DNA of 64,000 nucleotides from Bacteroidota bacterium. GTDB taxonomy: Bacteria; Bacteroidota; Bacteroidia; AKYH767-A; 2013-40CM-41-45. The stretch spans positions 67,149 to 131,148 of the forward strand of contig JADKIH010000025.1 in the NCBI GenBank assembly GCA_016721305.1, given 5' to 3'. The first letter of the stretch is position 1. Each line of letters starts with the position of its first letter. A program made the translations under genes and the position numbers. Below are positions 16,401 through 24,733 of the stretch, in pieces. The notes beneath the pieces were generated by a model. It worked only from the letters and a program-made list of their open reading frames with translations. It was not told the origin of the DNA and did not search any database.

Positions 16401-19354
16401 GAGCTTTGACAAACCGTTGCAAATGGATTAAGAGTAACGATAGGCGTCGAATGGAGAGTAATCGGCAACAACGTTGAACCGACACATCCATTAATATCAA
16501 TTCCGGTAATTGTGTAAGTGGTTGCCACAATCGGATTAGCAAAAACAACGGCGCCCGTCGTTGCACTCAGTCCTCCGGCAGGTGCCCATGAATAAGAACT
16601 TGCACCGGAAGCTGTAACTGTTATTCCCGTGCTGGAACAAATCACAGGAACAAATGGCGAATAAGAAATTGTCGGATTAGGATTTACCAGTACGTCGACA
16701 CCGGAAGAGATGACAGGATCACAAACCAGAGAAGTTGTAACTGAATACGCGGGAAATGTAATCGACCAGTTTTGAATTGTACCTGTATTTCCGGAAGCAC
16801 GATCGTAGACGAGTAATTTCCAATTACCATTCGGATTGATCGTCCCTCCTCCTATCGCGCCGAATGAAGTCAACGTCGACGACACACAACTAGTAAACGT
16901 TGTCGGCCAAGGCTTGTAAGTTCCCGTGTACGGAGTTCCGGAAGTTGGAATTGAAGTGGCTCCTGCATCGGAGAAAATTGTATTCGTAAAATTATTACCG
17001 GTGTTGCCGGTGTTTCCTGTACGATTACTCAAACCTAAACGACTTCCGTTCGGAGATTCTAGGAAGAGGACGAGATCACCTACGGCCGTGTGACTGATAT
17101 TAATTTTAATTGCAATGCCGGAAGAAGTCACAGCACCCTGATATCCGTTCACGCTGATCGTGCTCGATGCACCCGTGCAACTATTATTCGGAATACTGAA
17201 AACAGAATTATTCGTAAAAGTTGTAGCGGGAGATGAAACTAGTACAGAATTTATCTTTTGTAATTGCAATTGATAAGAACCGCTAGCCGTAGCATTATAA
17301 GAAGATGCAATGGCACCGACAATGTCTATTCCGTTGAGCTGCCATTGATACGAAACATTAGAAGTTTGATCTGCATTCAGCACAACTGATCCACCCGAAC
17401 AAAAAGTAGTAGAGCTTGCCGGAGTAATCGACGAAGCCGTATTCGGATAAATTTGAATTGTCACCGGATTCATGGCATTGTTAGAAGGAATGGTATCTCC
17501 TGAAAAGAGAGATGTTGCATCAAATACGTATGCTCCGCTCGCCGACATATTCAGCGTAGCCGGAAATGAGACTAACGTTGTTGCTCCCGGTCCAAGTATT
17601 CCCGATGTGAGCGTCGATGAAAAAGTTTGAATGGTTGAAGATGGCAAAGTGACTTGCAAATTCACCTGCAAATTATTCACAGCAAAGTTTACAGAATTCG
17701 TTCCGTAATTTTTTACCTGAACTTGCATATTCTGATTTGGTGAAGAGCATGACGGATTCACGGGATCGATCAATGCTGTTACTCCTAAGTCAGCATTCGG
17801 GCAAGAAGCATTTTGAAATTCAATTGTCGCCACAACCGGCAAGTGATCTGATGCACCATGCAAGGCATTTGCAACAGCGATTGAAACAGCAGTGTTAGGT
17901 TGTTTATTAATTGAATCGCCGTAATGATTACCATCGTTACCGAGCGGATACATAGAATTTGGGACGTAAGTAATTCCACCACTCTGCATCATAGCATTTG
18001 AGAAGAGAATTAAATCGAAGCGATCATCCACTCCACCCGTTGCTCCGCCGCCGAAGGCACGAGTGCGAGTCGATTGCGTGTGATATTGAGCGTATGCGCC
18101 ATTATTCCACGTACCTGTCATTGTCGTGATGGCATCGTTGAAATTTCCATCGCTACCCGGAGTAACAGCTAAAAGTTTTTGATAACAACTCTCTGAGCTT
18201 TTGTAGATATTGTAATCGCCGCAGACTAAAAAGTTAGATCCTGCCGGAAGAGCATTCGTGTATTTGCGCAACGAGTCTACTTCCAGAGCACGTTGTGCTT
18301 CATCGGCCGGAGTGTTGCTTGCTTTGAGGTGAACGGAGAAAATGCGTATCGTATCGCCCGACAGAAGATGCACAAGTTTGAATTCGTTGATATCGCGTAA
18401 GTCGGTAATGATAGGCGTATTGCTGACGAAAGAGAATTTCGATGTTTTGTAGTAGAGCGAATTATCCGAGTCGAAGCCATTGATGAATGTAGCAGCGGCA
18501 TAGCCACCAATAGCAGGATTCAAAACATAATTTAAAATTCCCGTTACTGTATTTGCTCCGGTATTTTCTTGTGTTACGAAGATATCGGGATTAACGGCAG
18601 AGACGATGGTGCGATAGTAAGGATTTCGCACAGTTGTGTCAATCGTAACCGTACCCTGATCGGGGTAATTAAGCAGATTGTAATTCATGAGAATGATCTG
18701 ATCCTTTCCCACCTGAACCGATTTACATTCAGCTCCACTTGTTCCGCAGCCATTTGAAGCAGTGACACAAACATTACCGCCGGTAGTTCCGAAAGAAACA
18801 TTAACCGAAGGAGAATTTTGTCCGGATGAAATGCTTGCCCCCGACGGAACCGTCCACGAATAAGAACTTGCATCCGAAGCCGGAGTAACGGAAAAATTAA
18901 TTCCTGAAGCATTAGCACAAACGCTGGATGAGCCGAAGATGGCAGAGAGCGAAGGAGCGGAAGAAGTAACGAGAACGAAATTTGTTTTGGTAATGGTATT
19001 AGATCCATCGGCAGCTGTAACGGTAAGCGTAATGCTTTTTTGTCCGGACGTTGAATAAGAAACCAAATGAGGTCCTGCTGTAGTTGCCGTAGCCGGCGTT
19101 GCATCCGTTCCGAAGTTCCACGAATAAGTAAGAATAGTTCCGACGGAAGCATCGGTAAACAGAACCGATTGTCCCGTGCAGGCAATTTGCAAAGAAGCGG
19201 TAAAATCGGCCGTCGGAGTTGCGAACACGGAAGCCGGAGCACTGCATAGTATAATGAGTACTATATATATGTATAGACGCAAACTGGAGGGACGATCTGA
19301 TCGGCGCAGGAAAAGCGATGCAGGACCAATTCCCCGGTGGGAAGTAGTATTCAC
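13460..19354 (-). CDS. giant secreted multidomain protein with endonuclease/phosphatase and P-domain
   Basis: A 1964-aa exported protein. A signal segment (LYIYIVLIILCSAPASVFA) ends near residue 46. A PKD domain follows (about 50-130, with SYSWNFG), then an Ig-like domain. An endonuclease/exonuclease/phosphatase domain lies at about 218-515, with the motifs MNYNLLNY, SVHLKAS, CGDYNIY, DDRFDLILFS and SDHLPVVATIEF, which supply the expected catalytic residues. A proprotein-convertase P-domain (about 710-880) precedes many Ig-like repeats. Near the C terminus is a MopE-like metal-binding motif (DADNDGYGDPN, CGNSIDDNCDGQTDENC). A ~130-aa domain and a dockerin-like Ca-binding tail (YSGDVDQNGFVDTTD...DLTGDYFVESAD) end the protein. 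There is no typical T9SS 'YPNP' domain, so export or anchoring may use the tail. An extracellular nuclease or phosphodiesterase is likely. Confidence 0.85.
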   Translation of the reverse strand: MNTTSHRGIGPASLFLRRSDRPSSLRLYIYIVLIILCSAPASVFATPTADFTASLQIACTGQSVLFTDASVGTILTYSWNFGTDATPATATTAGPHLVSYSTSGQKSITLTVTAADGSNTITKTNFVLVTSSAPSLSAIFGSSSVCANASGINFSVTPASDASSYSWTVPSGASISSGQNSPSVNVSFGTTGGNVCVTASNGCGTSGAECKSVQVGKDQIILMNYNLLNYPDQGTVTIDTTVRNPYYRTIVSAVNPDIFVTQENTGANTVTGILNYVLNPAIGGYAAATFINGFDSDNSLYYKTSKFSFVSNTPIITDLRDINEFKLVHLLSGDTIRIFSVHLKASNTPADEAQRALEVDSLRKYTNALPAGSNFLVCGDYNIYKSSESCYQKLLAVTPGSDGNFNDAITTMTGTWNNGAYAQYHTQSTRTRAFGGGATGGVDDRFDLILFSNAMMQSGGITYVPNSMYPLGNDGNHYGDSINKQPNTAVSIAVANALHGASDHLPVVATIEFQNASCPNADLGVTALIDPVNPSCSSPNQNMQVQVKNYGTNSVNFAVNNLQVNLQVTLPSSTIQTFSSTLTSGILGPGATTLVSFPATLNMSASGAYVFDATSLFSGDTIPSNNAMNPVTIQIYPNTASSITPASSTTFCSGGSVVLNADQTSNVSYQWQLNGIDIVGAIASSYNATASGSYQLQLQKINSVLVSSPATTFTNNSVFSIPNNSCTGASSTISVNGYQGAVTSSGIAIKINISHTAVGDLVLFLESPNGSRLGLSNRTGNTGNTGNNFTNTIFSDAGATSIPTSGTPYTGTYKPWPTTFTSCVSSTLTSFGAIGGGTINPNGNWKLLVYDRASGNTGTIQNWSITFPAYSVTTSLVCDPVISSGVDVLVNPNPTISYSPFVPVICSSTGITVTASGASSYSWAPAGGLSATTGAVVFANPIVATTYTITGIDINGCVGSTLLPITLHSTPIVTLNPFATVCQSSTAFSLTGGSPAGGVYSGPGVSGGSFSPTTAGVGTHTLSYTYTDGNGCSAVATSTITVNANPTANIFPSGFLSLCSGSSLTLSAPSGYSYQWSTGASSSFILVSSPGSYSVTVSDANGCSSSSSPVVVTANANPLIVPLFIETMGTPGGNTAISTYEAANGFDNVALTMSGSADVRTSTASTGYAWASGSGNVFITNVVGRNFIISGINTVGLTNLQLQFGIAKSTTASNGSELQVLVSDNGGPYTQLAFTALPTGAGTTAWTTRLITSGIPNSSNLSIQFLQTGITPQFRIDDVMILYANPSPTISSSGSANLCQGNSVTLTSAPALSYLWDNGSTTRSITVNNSSAHSCLVTGFTGCVASTNGILVTAKPTLFTTTGGGNYCSGGSGVVIGLDGSETGVVYQLKLGGVNTGSPLNGSGAALSFGLKTTAGNYTVLATETSSGCTATMTGSSSVTINPAPQQFSVTGGAAICSGSSGTSIGLSGSSTGISYQLFLNGNLSGSPISGTGSALNFGSTVTNGNYTVVATDVSTSCTASMIGQATVSALTSPTAFVLSGSGNYCPGASGIPVILSGSQTSTTYQLFNGSTAIGSSIAGTGLSISFGDQTGPATFNVIATATNGCTTMMTGTASVNPFPAPLIFTVTGGGSYCTVPGDGVPIGLTHSEIGVEYQLYESSSPTGSPLNGANQAISFGNQTAVGNYTVVATRISNGCTLTMNGSVSVSQLVLSNWFADADNDGYGDPNTMIADCSQPPGYISDQSDCNDQNIDVNPGAIEICGNSIDDNCDGQTDENCGVNLSITVFLQGFYRGAGLMLAVADPVGSPTLCDTITVELASSAGLHPILFSVQTLLSTSGQSTAVFPQTVLGGNFYIVIRHRNSVAIWSSTPISINTNSVAIDFSISSATVFGGNVHVEADGMLSMYSGDVDQNGFVDTTDLLVLENSLNDFIVGYRSTDLTGDYFVESADYSLVENNSGIQIIRP

Positions 19355-19698
19355 TGATGTTGAGTTCGTTAGCCACGTCCGGAATCATCCGTCCGTAGAA
19401 TACTAAAATAGCAAAAACCCTCTAAACTCCCCGTATTTATTGACTTTTTGATGTCCTCATCCTCGTCATTCTGCGATTTCTGCGCAATTTCTGCGCTTGG
19501 CGTCTACCCGCCTTGGCGGGCGGGAAACAAATTCGCATTCAATGCCATAATCTCCCTCCAAATCCCTGTATATCACTCATTCAGAAAAATCCGAAATAAA
19601 TGAAGCAAGATCCCTAAGGGATATACCATTCTCTATTTGAATTTTGGCTTGGAATGGTATAAATCCACAAAAATGTTTTAATTTCGCCGCACGTCTTC
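19355..19698. other. intergenic region with word repeats, upstream of tRNA-Leu
   Basis: No ORF. At 19466-19500 is a TTTCTGCGC/TTCTGCGAT word repeat whose reverse complement occurs at 56536-56562, and at 19507-19526 a CCCGCC...GGCGGG hairpin. Upstream of the tRNA, TTTG (near 19635), an 18-bp spacer containing GGAATGG, and TATAAATC form a plausible promoter. Confidence 0.55.
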
Positions 19699-19782
19699 GC
19701 CCGGGTGGCGGAATTGGTAGACGCAGCAGACTCAAAATCTGCCGAGGGCAACCTCGTGGGGGTTCGATTCCCTTTCCGGGTA
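19699..19782 (+). tRNA. tRNA-Leu (CAA)
   Basis: An 84-nt type II tRNA. The acceptor stem is GCCCGGG/TCCGGGT. The D arm region is GGCGGAATTGGTAGACGC. The anticodon stem GCAGA/TCTGC encloses the loop CTCAAAA with anticodon CAA. A variable arm GAGGGCAACCTC is characteristic of Leu, and the T loop is TTCGATT. CCA is not encoded. It is followed directly by a hairpin terminator that belongs to a duplicated segment. Confidence 0.95.
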
Positions 19783-19836
19783 CATTAGAGTGGAAGTGGA
19801 AGTGTAGGTGGAAGTTTTAAGACTTAAAACCTCCCA
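19780..19836 (+). repeat. left copy of a ~50-bp direct repeat at the tRNA 3' end
   Basis: Begins with the last bases of the tRNA (GTACATTAGAGTGGAAG), continues through AGGTGGAAG and ends near AAGACTTAAAAC. A matching copy lies at 22945-22995. It also forms a degraded terminator hairpin of the tRNA. It is a candidate attachment-site duplication. Confidence 0.6.
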
Positions 19837-19895
19837 TCACCCCACTTTTTCGATTAATTACTGCTGTAAAATTAATTCGTGAAGTAATCGACCGA

Positions 19896-20066
19896 ACATA
19901 GTGATCACCTATTTCCCCTCACAAATTGATTACCTGAATCTGCGGAAAACTGACCTTCATATTTCAATTCAATCCAAAGCACATTATTTATTCTTCCTAA
20001 TTATGCCTAACTTTAGGTGGTCACTTTGAGGCGGAATTGGGTGGACAGTTTGAACGGAATCTCCAC
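19896..20066. mobile_element. IS21-end-like miniature element, copy A
   Basis: About 170 bp with inverted motifs at its two sides. The left side has TGCGGAAAACTGACC and related units read inward; the right side has GGTGGTCACTTTGAGGCGGA and GTGGACAGTTTGAACGGAA. Repeats of the type GTGGTCANTTTNNNCGGAA are typical of the ends of Bacteroidota IS21-family elements. There is no transposase between them, so it is a non-autonomous or deletion derivative. Copy B is at 22779-22944. Confidence 0.6.
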
Positions 20067-20113
20067 TTAGGGGTGATTAAAAATAAGAGAAATATCCGCT
20101 TGATTGAGATATT

Positions 20114-21068
20114 TTAGTTTACCCATTGCTTAATCTTCATTTGCAATTGCGCTTCTAGCTCTTCTGCTGTTCCTATACAAAATATGTTGGATTGCCTTGT
20201 ATCAAAATGAGCATTTTTAAATTCGTCTTCTTCACACAAATATATTACAGGTTTACCCTTACCAAGAGCATAACCACTCTCAAAATAAACACCATTCCTA
20301 TGATAGGAAAAATCTGCAATAACGAACTTGGAGTTTCTAATCCGCTCTAAGATACTTTCAGGAATTGTCTTGTCACTTGGTAAATGAACTTCATCAATAA
20401 TTACGGGTCTATAACCATTACACAAAATTGCTCTCTTTATAGCTTCTCCTAAATGGTTTGGTTCGCTCATCAAATGCCATTGCAATAAAACAATCTTTAG
20501 TTTCCGGTTGAAGGGTGTTTTCCCTTTTAGAAACCTCCTTTAGCCCCTTCATCGTAAATTTAATTGCTGTATTGAGTGGTTCATTACCATTCGGAAGATG
20601 CTTAATTAAACCATCCTCATCGAGGCCTTGTATATACTGCATAAGTTCTTGAGGAGTCTTAAAATAACCCTTGACCCACAAACCATCAACAGTATTTTTT
20701 ACTAGTATCCTTTCTCCATCGACATTTTGAAGCTTATAAAGCATTTGCAATAGATTATCAAGCTTTTCTTGAACGCTATTAGGGAATTTCACGCCGGATA
20801 GAAAATCCTCTAGTACAATATCGACAGAATCAACAGGTTTTTCATTATTTGTACACTCTTTGGTATGAATAAAACACCTTTGGGGCCAGATATTGTTCGC
20901 AATTAATCCCTTCACAAATGATGTTCAATAAGATCCAAAATTGATGCGATCCTCACATCCATTACAGAAAAATACTTCAACTTTATTTCCCCCAAACGTT
21001 AGATCGTACCCAATACTGCTTCGATAGTGGCTTTCTTTAACTTCCTCGCCAGTAAGTTTACATTTCAT
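20114..21068 (-). pseudogene. decayed nucleoside deoxyribosyltransferase-like gene
   Basis: Three pieces of one minus-strand gene. The N-terminal piece from ATG 21068 carries a Cys pattern (MKCKLTGE, FFCNGCEDRINFGSY) like a zinc finger, and is cut by an in-frame TGA at 20925-20927. The middle piece (20418-20915, GTG start) ends in TKDCFIAMAFDERTKPF. The last piece (20114-20485) resumes in another frame as GEAIKRAILCNGYRP...FVIADFSYHRNGVYFESGYALGKGKPVIYLC. Removing one T in the TTT near 20448 restores the join. The C-terminal part matches the nucleoside 2-deoxyribosyltransferase-like/TIR-related fold found in many defence or signalling proteins (motifs FIAMAF, FVIADxS, NGVYFExGYA). Low GC compared with its surroundings suggests transfer. 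The function of the intact form is unknown. Confidence 0.65.
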
Positions 21069-21191
21069 AGTGCAAAAGTTTTACATCTAGGTGCTTACTA
21101 AGATTAGGCAACTATTATTTTCATACCCGCTAATTGGCCATTGAAAATGATCTCTGCACATCCAGTATCAGAAATTAAAGAAGATCTAAAC

Positions 21192-22709
21192 CTATCGAAT
21201 TTTAAGTAGTTTAATATTTGATTTATTTCCATCAAGTATAACATAATAACATCCCGCAGTTAAATATCTCAAATCTATTGTTTCCTCATTGCTGAAAATC
21301 TTCGACTTATACAAAACCCTACCAAAAGTATCAACAATCCTAATTTCTCCTGAAAATACTTTATCGAATTTTATTGTAATTAGATCCATGAATGGATTTG
21401 GCCAGATTTTAATTGAACTTAAGGAAATTAAAGCATCCACTGATGAGAGCGAATCGCACGTACTTCCAATTATAGACTGTAAAGAATAATTCAGTTATTT
21501 GGCAATCCGTAATACGTTCTCCCTCCTCCTAAATAAAAACTGAAATAAGAAAAGCTACAATTTGTTCCATACAAATCAGGGTCTTGGATCACACTTAAAT
21601 TCATATTTGTAGAATTAAAAGCTGTATCAGGATATGGGTAATTATAATGGATACTATCATTCCATGCACAAGACCAGTAAATCTTATTGTCAGGAGCTAG
21701 CCTAAGAACTCCTCCTACAAATGTTGGAGCATAAACAGACGCCACAAGTACCCTAGAAGCAAAAATATTTGATGAATTAATGTCGTATTGATATACTTCT
21801 GATGGATAATTATTAGTCGAGCTGTAAAAATAATTTCCGTTCGGAGAAAATGCTCCTCCAATATACCTGTAGGAGGTTGATGGAATATTAGATATCAACC
21901 TATAGTTTGACAAATCTCCGGAACATCTATCAAAATCGAAAAGCTCCAATAAACCATTTGCTGACCAAAATGAAAGCTTATCACCAATGCTTGAAAAACA
22001 AAACCCGCCTATATTAGTTTGACTAATAGCTCCTATATTTTGCTGATATTGAAGAATGGTATCTTTTGCGATAAGGTATTTGTAAAATAAATTATTACCC
22101 GCACTCCCACCTGTTGAATAATCTTTGTTGATTATCCACCAATCACGTCCATTTGCATACTTAACTTTGGCAATTCCATCCTATACGGAATTGGAATCAA
22201 TTCGCACATTTTCATGGTAACATCACCTAATCCAGAGTTAAGTGACATATCAATAATCGAATAATAATCCGTGATGTGTAAAAAAGGGTTGAAGTCAAAA
22301 GATAGTAAACTCCTGGGTGACCTGGCATAGGCACAATTAGTAATTCACTATAAAACCCACCTCCAATGAGATTGTCCCCATTTGGCATCTGATTTCCAAA
22401 CTTGTCAAATACATTCGTAGCAAGATCTGGTGCATTCATTTGGGATTCAGCATAAAATAAAAGTTGCCCTGTTGAATCTGCTATGGAAGCGCATGATCCT
22501 CTCGCGTTTAACGAAGTATGAAAAGGCAACGGGGGAGATTGATTAAAATCAATTCCAGAGCTATCGCCGAAACACCAAATATTGTTTTCCCTTTGCGCAT
22601 AAAGGTCAAATACAAATCCCCAAAGAAAAATTAAAATACATAAGCAGACAGGCCTTTTGAACTTGGCCTGTCTGCTTGTAGAAATTTGATATAGCTTAAT
22701 GTACAACAA
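21192..22709 (-). pseudogene. frameshifted T9SS cargo beta-propeller protein
   Basis: One minus-strand gene read in several frames. It begins with a signal peptide (CILIFLWGFVFDLYAQ), then ENNIWCFGDSSGIDFN and GQLLFYAES, the opening pattern of a common Bacteroidota secreted beta-propeller family. It continues out of frame through 21950-22226, then in frame as FSPNGNYFYSS and APDNKIYWSCAWNDS (21491-21949). It ends with a T9SS sorting domain (IKIWPNPFMDLITIKF ... IKLLKIR, 21192-21440). Single-base shifts near 21487, 22190 and 22260 restore one ~500-aa protein. A terminator-like hairpin at 22638-22677 lies under the first codons of the longest frame, so the true start is probably just after it. 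AT-rich island gene. Confidence 0.7.
22638..22677 (-). terminator. hairpin behind the truncated sorting-domain fragment
   Basis: A perfect 13-bp stem, AAGCAGACAGGCC / GGCCTGTCTGCTT, with a 10-nt loop. On the minus strand a T-rich stretch follows. It sits just after the stop of the fragment at 22696-22780 and before the next gene, so it is best read as that fragment's terminator. Confidence 0.65.
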
Positions 22710-22780
22710 CTAATTGCCTCGTTTCAATATAATTATTCCCTTGAATTAAAGATACATAATATACTGGAAATTCCAGACAT
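22696..22780 (-). pseudogene. truncated T9SS C-terminal sorting domain fragment
   Basis: The minus strand reads LEFPVYYVSLIQGNNY...LVVVH then TAA, which is the last strand pair of a T9SS type A sorting domain. It is cut exactly where the IS21-like copy B begins (about 22779), indicating that the rest of the gene was lost by insertion or deletion there. Confidence 0.6.
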
Positions 22781-22944
22781 AGTTACCACCCATTTCCGTA
22801 CTAAATTTATTACCATCTTCTGCGAAAACTGACCATCATATTCGGACATTAACCCAAAAAATAACGATTTTACCTACGATTGAGCAAGTATTCACGTGGT
22901 CACTTTTAGGCGGAACAGCGTGGACAGTTTGAACGGAATCTCCA
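22779..22944. mobile_element. IS21-end-like miniature element, copy B
   Basis: Homologous to copy A (19896-20066) over its whole length and in the same orientation. It has ACATAGTTACCACCCATTTC on the left, TCTGCGAAAACTGACCATCA internally, and GTGGTCACTTTTAGGCGGAA plus GTGGACAGTTTGAACGGAAT on the right. Both copies end with TCTCCA. There is no transposase inside. Confidence 0.6.
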
Positions 22945-23013
22945 GTACATCAGAGTGGAAGTGCAGGTGGAAGCTAAAGACTTAAAACATGCACCTCCAC
23001 TTCCACTTTTTTT
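22945..23013 (+). repeat. right copy of the direct repeat, with intact hairpin
   Basis: GTACATCAGAGTGGAAG...AGGTGGAAG...AAGACTTAAAAC matches the segment behind the tRNA at 19780. Here the hairpin is intact (AAGTGGAAGTG arm against CACTTCCACTT) and is followed by TTTTTTT. It is probably the original terminator of the tRNA, now 3.1 kb away. Confidence 0.6.
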
Positions 23014-23164
23014 GCAGTACTCCTCAATCAGAATCTCAAAAGTAACATTGACGTTTAAGAAAAGTCTATGTCAATATTTTCACTTGGACGCATCGTTGTT
23101 TAACGCATCGGATCTTCTTCATTTCCTCGATTTTGTCCTAAATTGATACAATTCCTCCATCAAC

Positions 23165-23194
23165 TTTGCTCAAAAACAGGAAATGTTATCTTTA
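23165..23194 (+). promoter_or_regulatory. promoter of the desaturase gene
   Basis: TTTG at 23165-23168, an 18-bp spacer, TATCTTTA at 23187-23194. The expected start of transcription is near 23201, some 13 bases before the ATG. Confidence 0.65.
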
Positions 23195-23213
23195 CCGACA
23201 AAGCTGATGTTAA

Positions 23214-24277
23214 ATGATATTTATCGATGAGATTCTCGAAAAGCCATCTTATGGTTGGACTGACGTAAATGGAAATTTTTATAAGCCAACAAACAAGGAA
23301 TTGCTACGTGAATTTTTTGGGCGATTGAATGTTTTCAAAAACAAGAAGAACTGGCTCGCATTTACATCATGGGTTTCTATTCTCATCTTGCTCCCATTTT
23401 TCTTTTTATTCGTCTTCAAATATTTCACTTGGCCTCTATTTATTGCGGCTTTTGTTTATAGCATGATCATTATGGGTACTCACGGAACGATTTGGTATCA
23501 CCGCTACAGTACGCATGGAGCATATCAATTCCGCAATCCATTCTGGAGATGGCTTACGCAGAATCTGGTGCTGAAGATTATTCCGGAAGAGATATATGTT
23601 CTATCGCATCACGTTCATCATGCCAAATCGGATACACCGGGTGATCCGTATAATGCTTACGGCGGATTTCTGTATTGCTTCCTGGCCGATGTCAATCATC
23701 AGCTCATCAACCGCAATTTATCTGAAGCGGATTATAATAAAGCATCGGGCCTGATGGAAAAAGTAGGGATCTATCGTAACTCTTATAAACAATATCAGAA
23801 GTGGGGATCAATTGCGAATCCGCTTACAACGGTATCGTTTATCATTCTTAACTGGTCGTTCTGGTTTACGGCGTTTTATCTGATCGGTGGAATTCCATTG
23901 GCTGTTGCTCTCTTCGGTGGTGCATGCTTCTGGGCAATCGGTGTGCGTACCTTTAATTACGAAGGTCATGGAAAAGGCAAAGACAAGCGTACTGATGGAA
24001 TGGATTTCAACAGAAATGATATGTCGATCAACCAATACTGGCCCGGAATTGTTGCCGGTGAATGGCACAATAATCACCATCTGTATCCTTCGAGCGCGCG
24101 ATCGGGTTTTTAAAATATCAGATTGATTTTGCGTGGTACTATATTTACATCGTTCACAAAATTGGCGGCATTACATCTTATCACGATTCCAAAAAACAAT
24201 TTGATGAACAGTATTACAAACCGTACATCAGTAAAGTTTCGGAGGTGAAAGAAAAAGAGAATTCTGTAACTATATAG
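23214..24277 (+). CDS. acyl-CoA/fatty acid desaturase (frameshifted at C terminus)
   Basis: Integral-membrane di-iron desaturase that introduces a double bond into fatty acyl chains, probably the delta-9 type. The three histidine boxes are present: HRYSTH (about residue 96), HHVHH (about 136) and HNNHH near residue 288. Four membrane helices lie at about 42-85 and 200-245. The open frame stops at 24113 after SSARSGF. Adding one T to the GGTTTTTAAAA run gives SGFLKYQIDFAWYYIYIVHKIGG and continues to TAG at 24275-24277, the normal family C terminus, giving about 354 aa. It is monocistronic. Relevant to membrane fluidity; substrate chain length is unknown. Confidence 0.88.
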
Positions 24278-24279
24278 TT

Positions 24280-24733
24280 TGAGTTTCAGAGAATCTCAAC
24301 CCTGCTTCGCTATTGTGAACATTGCCGACACTTCTTCCCTACCTTTCTTTGTTTGAAATTTATCAGCACTGATTTGAATTTGCTAAATTATGTGATAGAG
24401 GGCGGACGCTACAGATATGCTTTTCTTAATGTGTAATTAAGGATTAGTATACTTCGCAAATTATACTTTCCGAAGTTTTGAGTGCATCTCAAAATGAGTT
24501 TTTCAAATAATCTTACTAAAACCGAAAATACCTTACAGTTTTTCTTGCAAGAAAAGTTTTTTACCGAATTTCATTACTCGATTGTTTGTCTGCGAAAACG
24601 CAGGTTTCTTTTATTTTAGAAAAAAAATAAAACTGTCCATTCAAAAAACAAACGATAAGTCTGAGTCTATTGCAGTAGCGGAACTTAAAAATCCGACTGC
24701 GGTTAAACACTCCATAAACAATTAAAACTCTTA
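24280..24733. other. intergenic region with one perfect palindrome
   Basis: No gene seen in 454 bp. A 16-bp perfect palindrome, TTTTCTTGCAAGAAAA, lies at 24540-24555 and could be an operator or a weak terminator. Otherwise AT-rich sequence. Confidence 0.45.

Noticed and set aside
19896..22944. Complete composite transposon
   Set aside because: No transposase or integrase was found between or within the two miniature elements.
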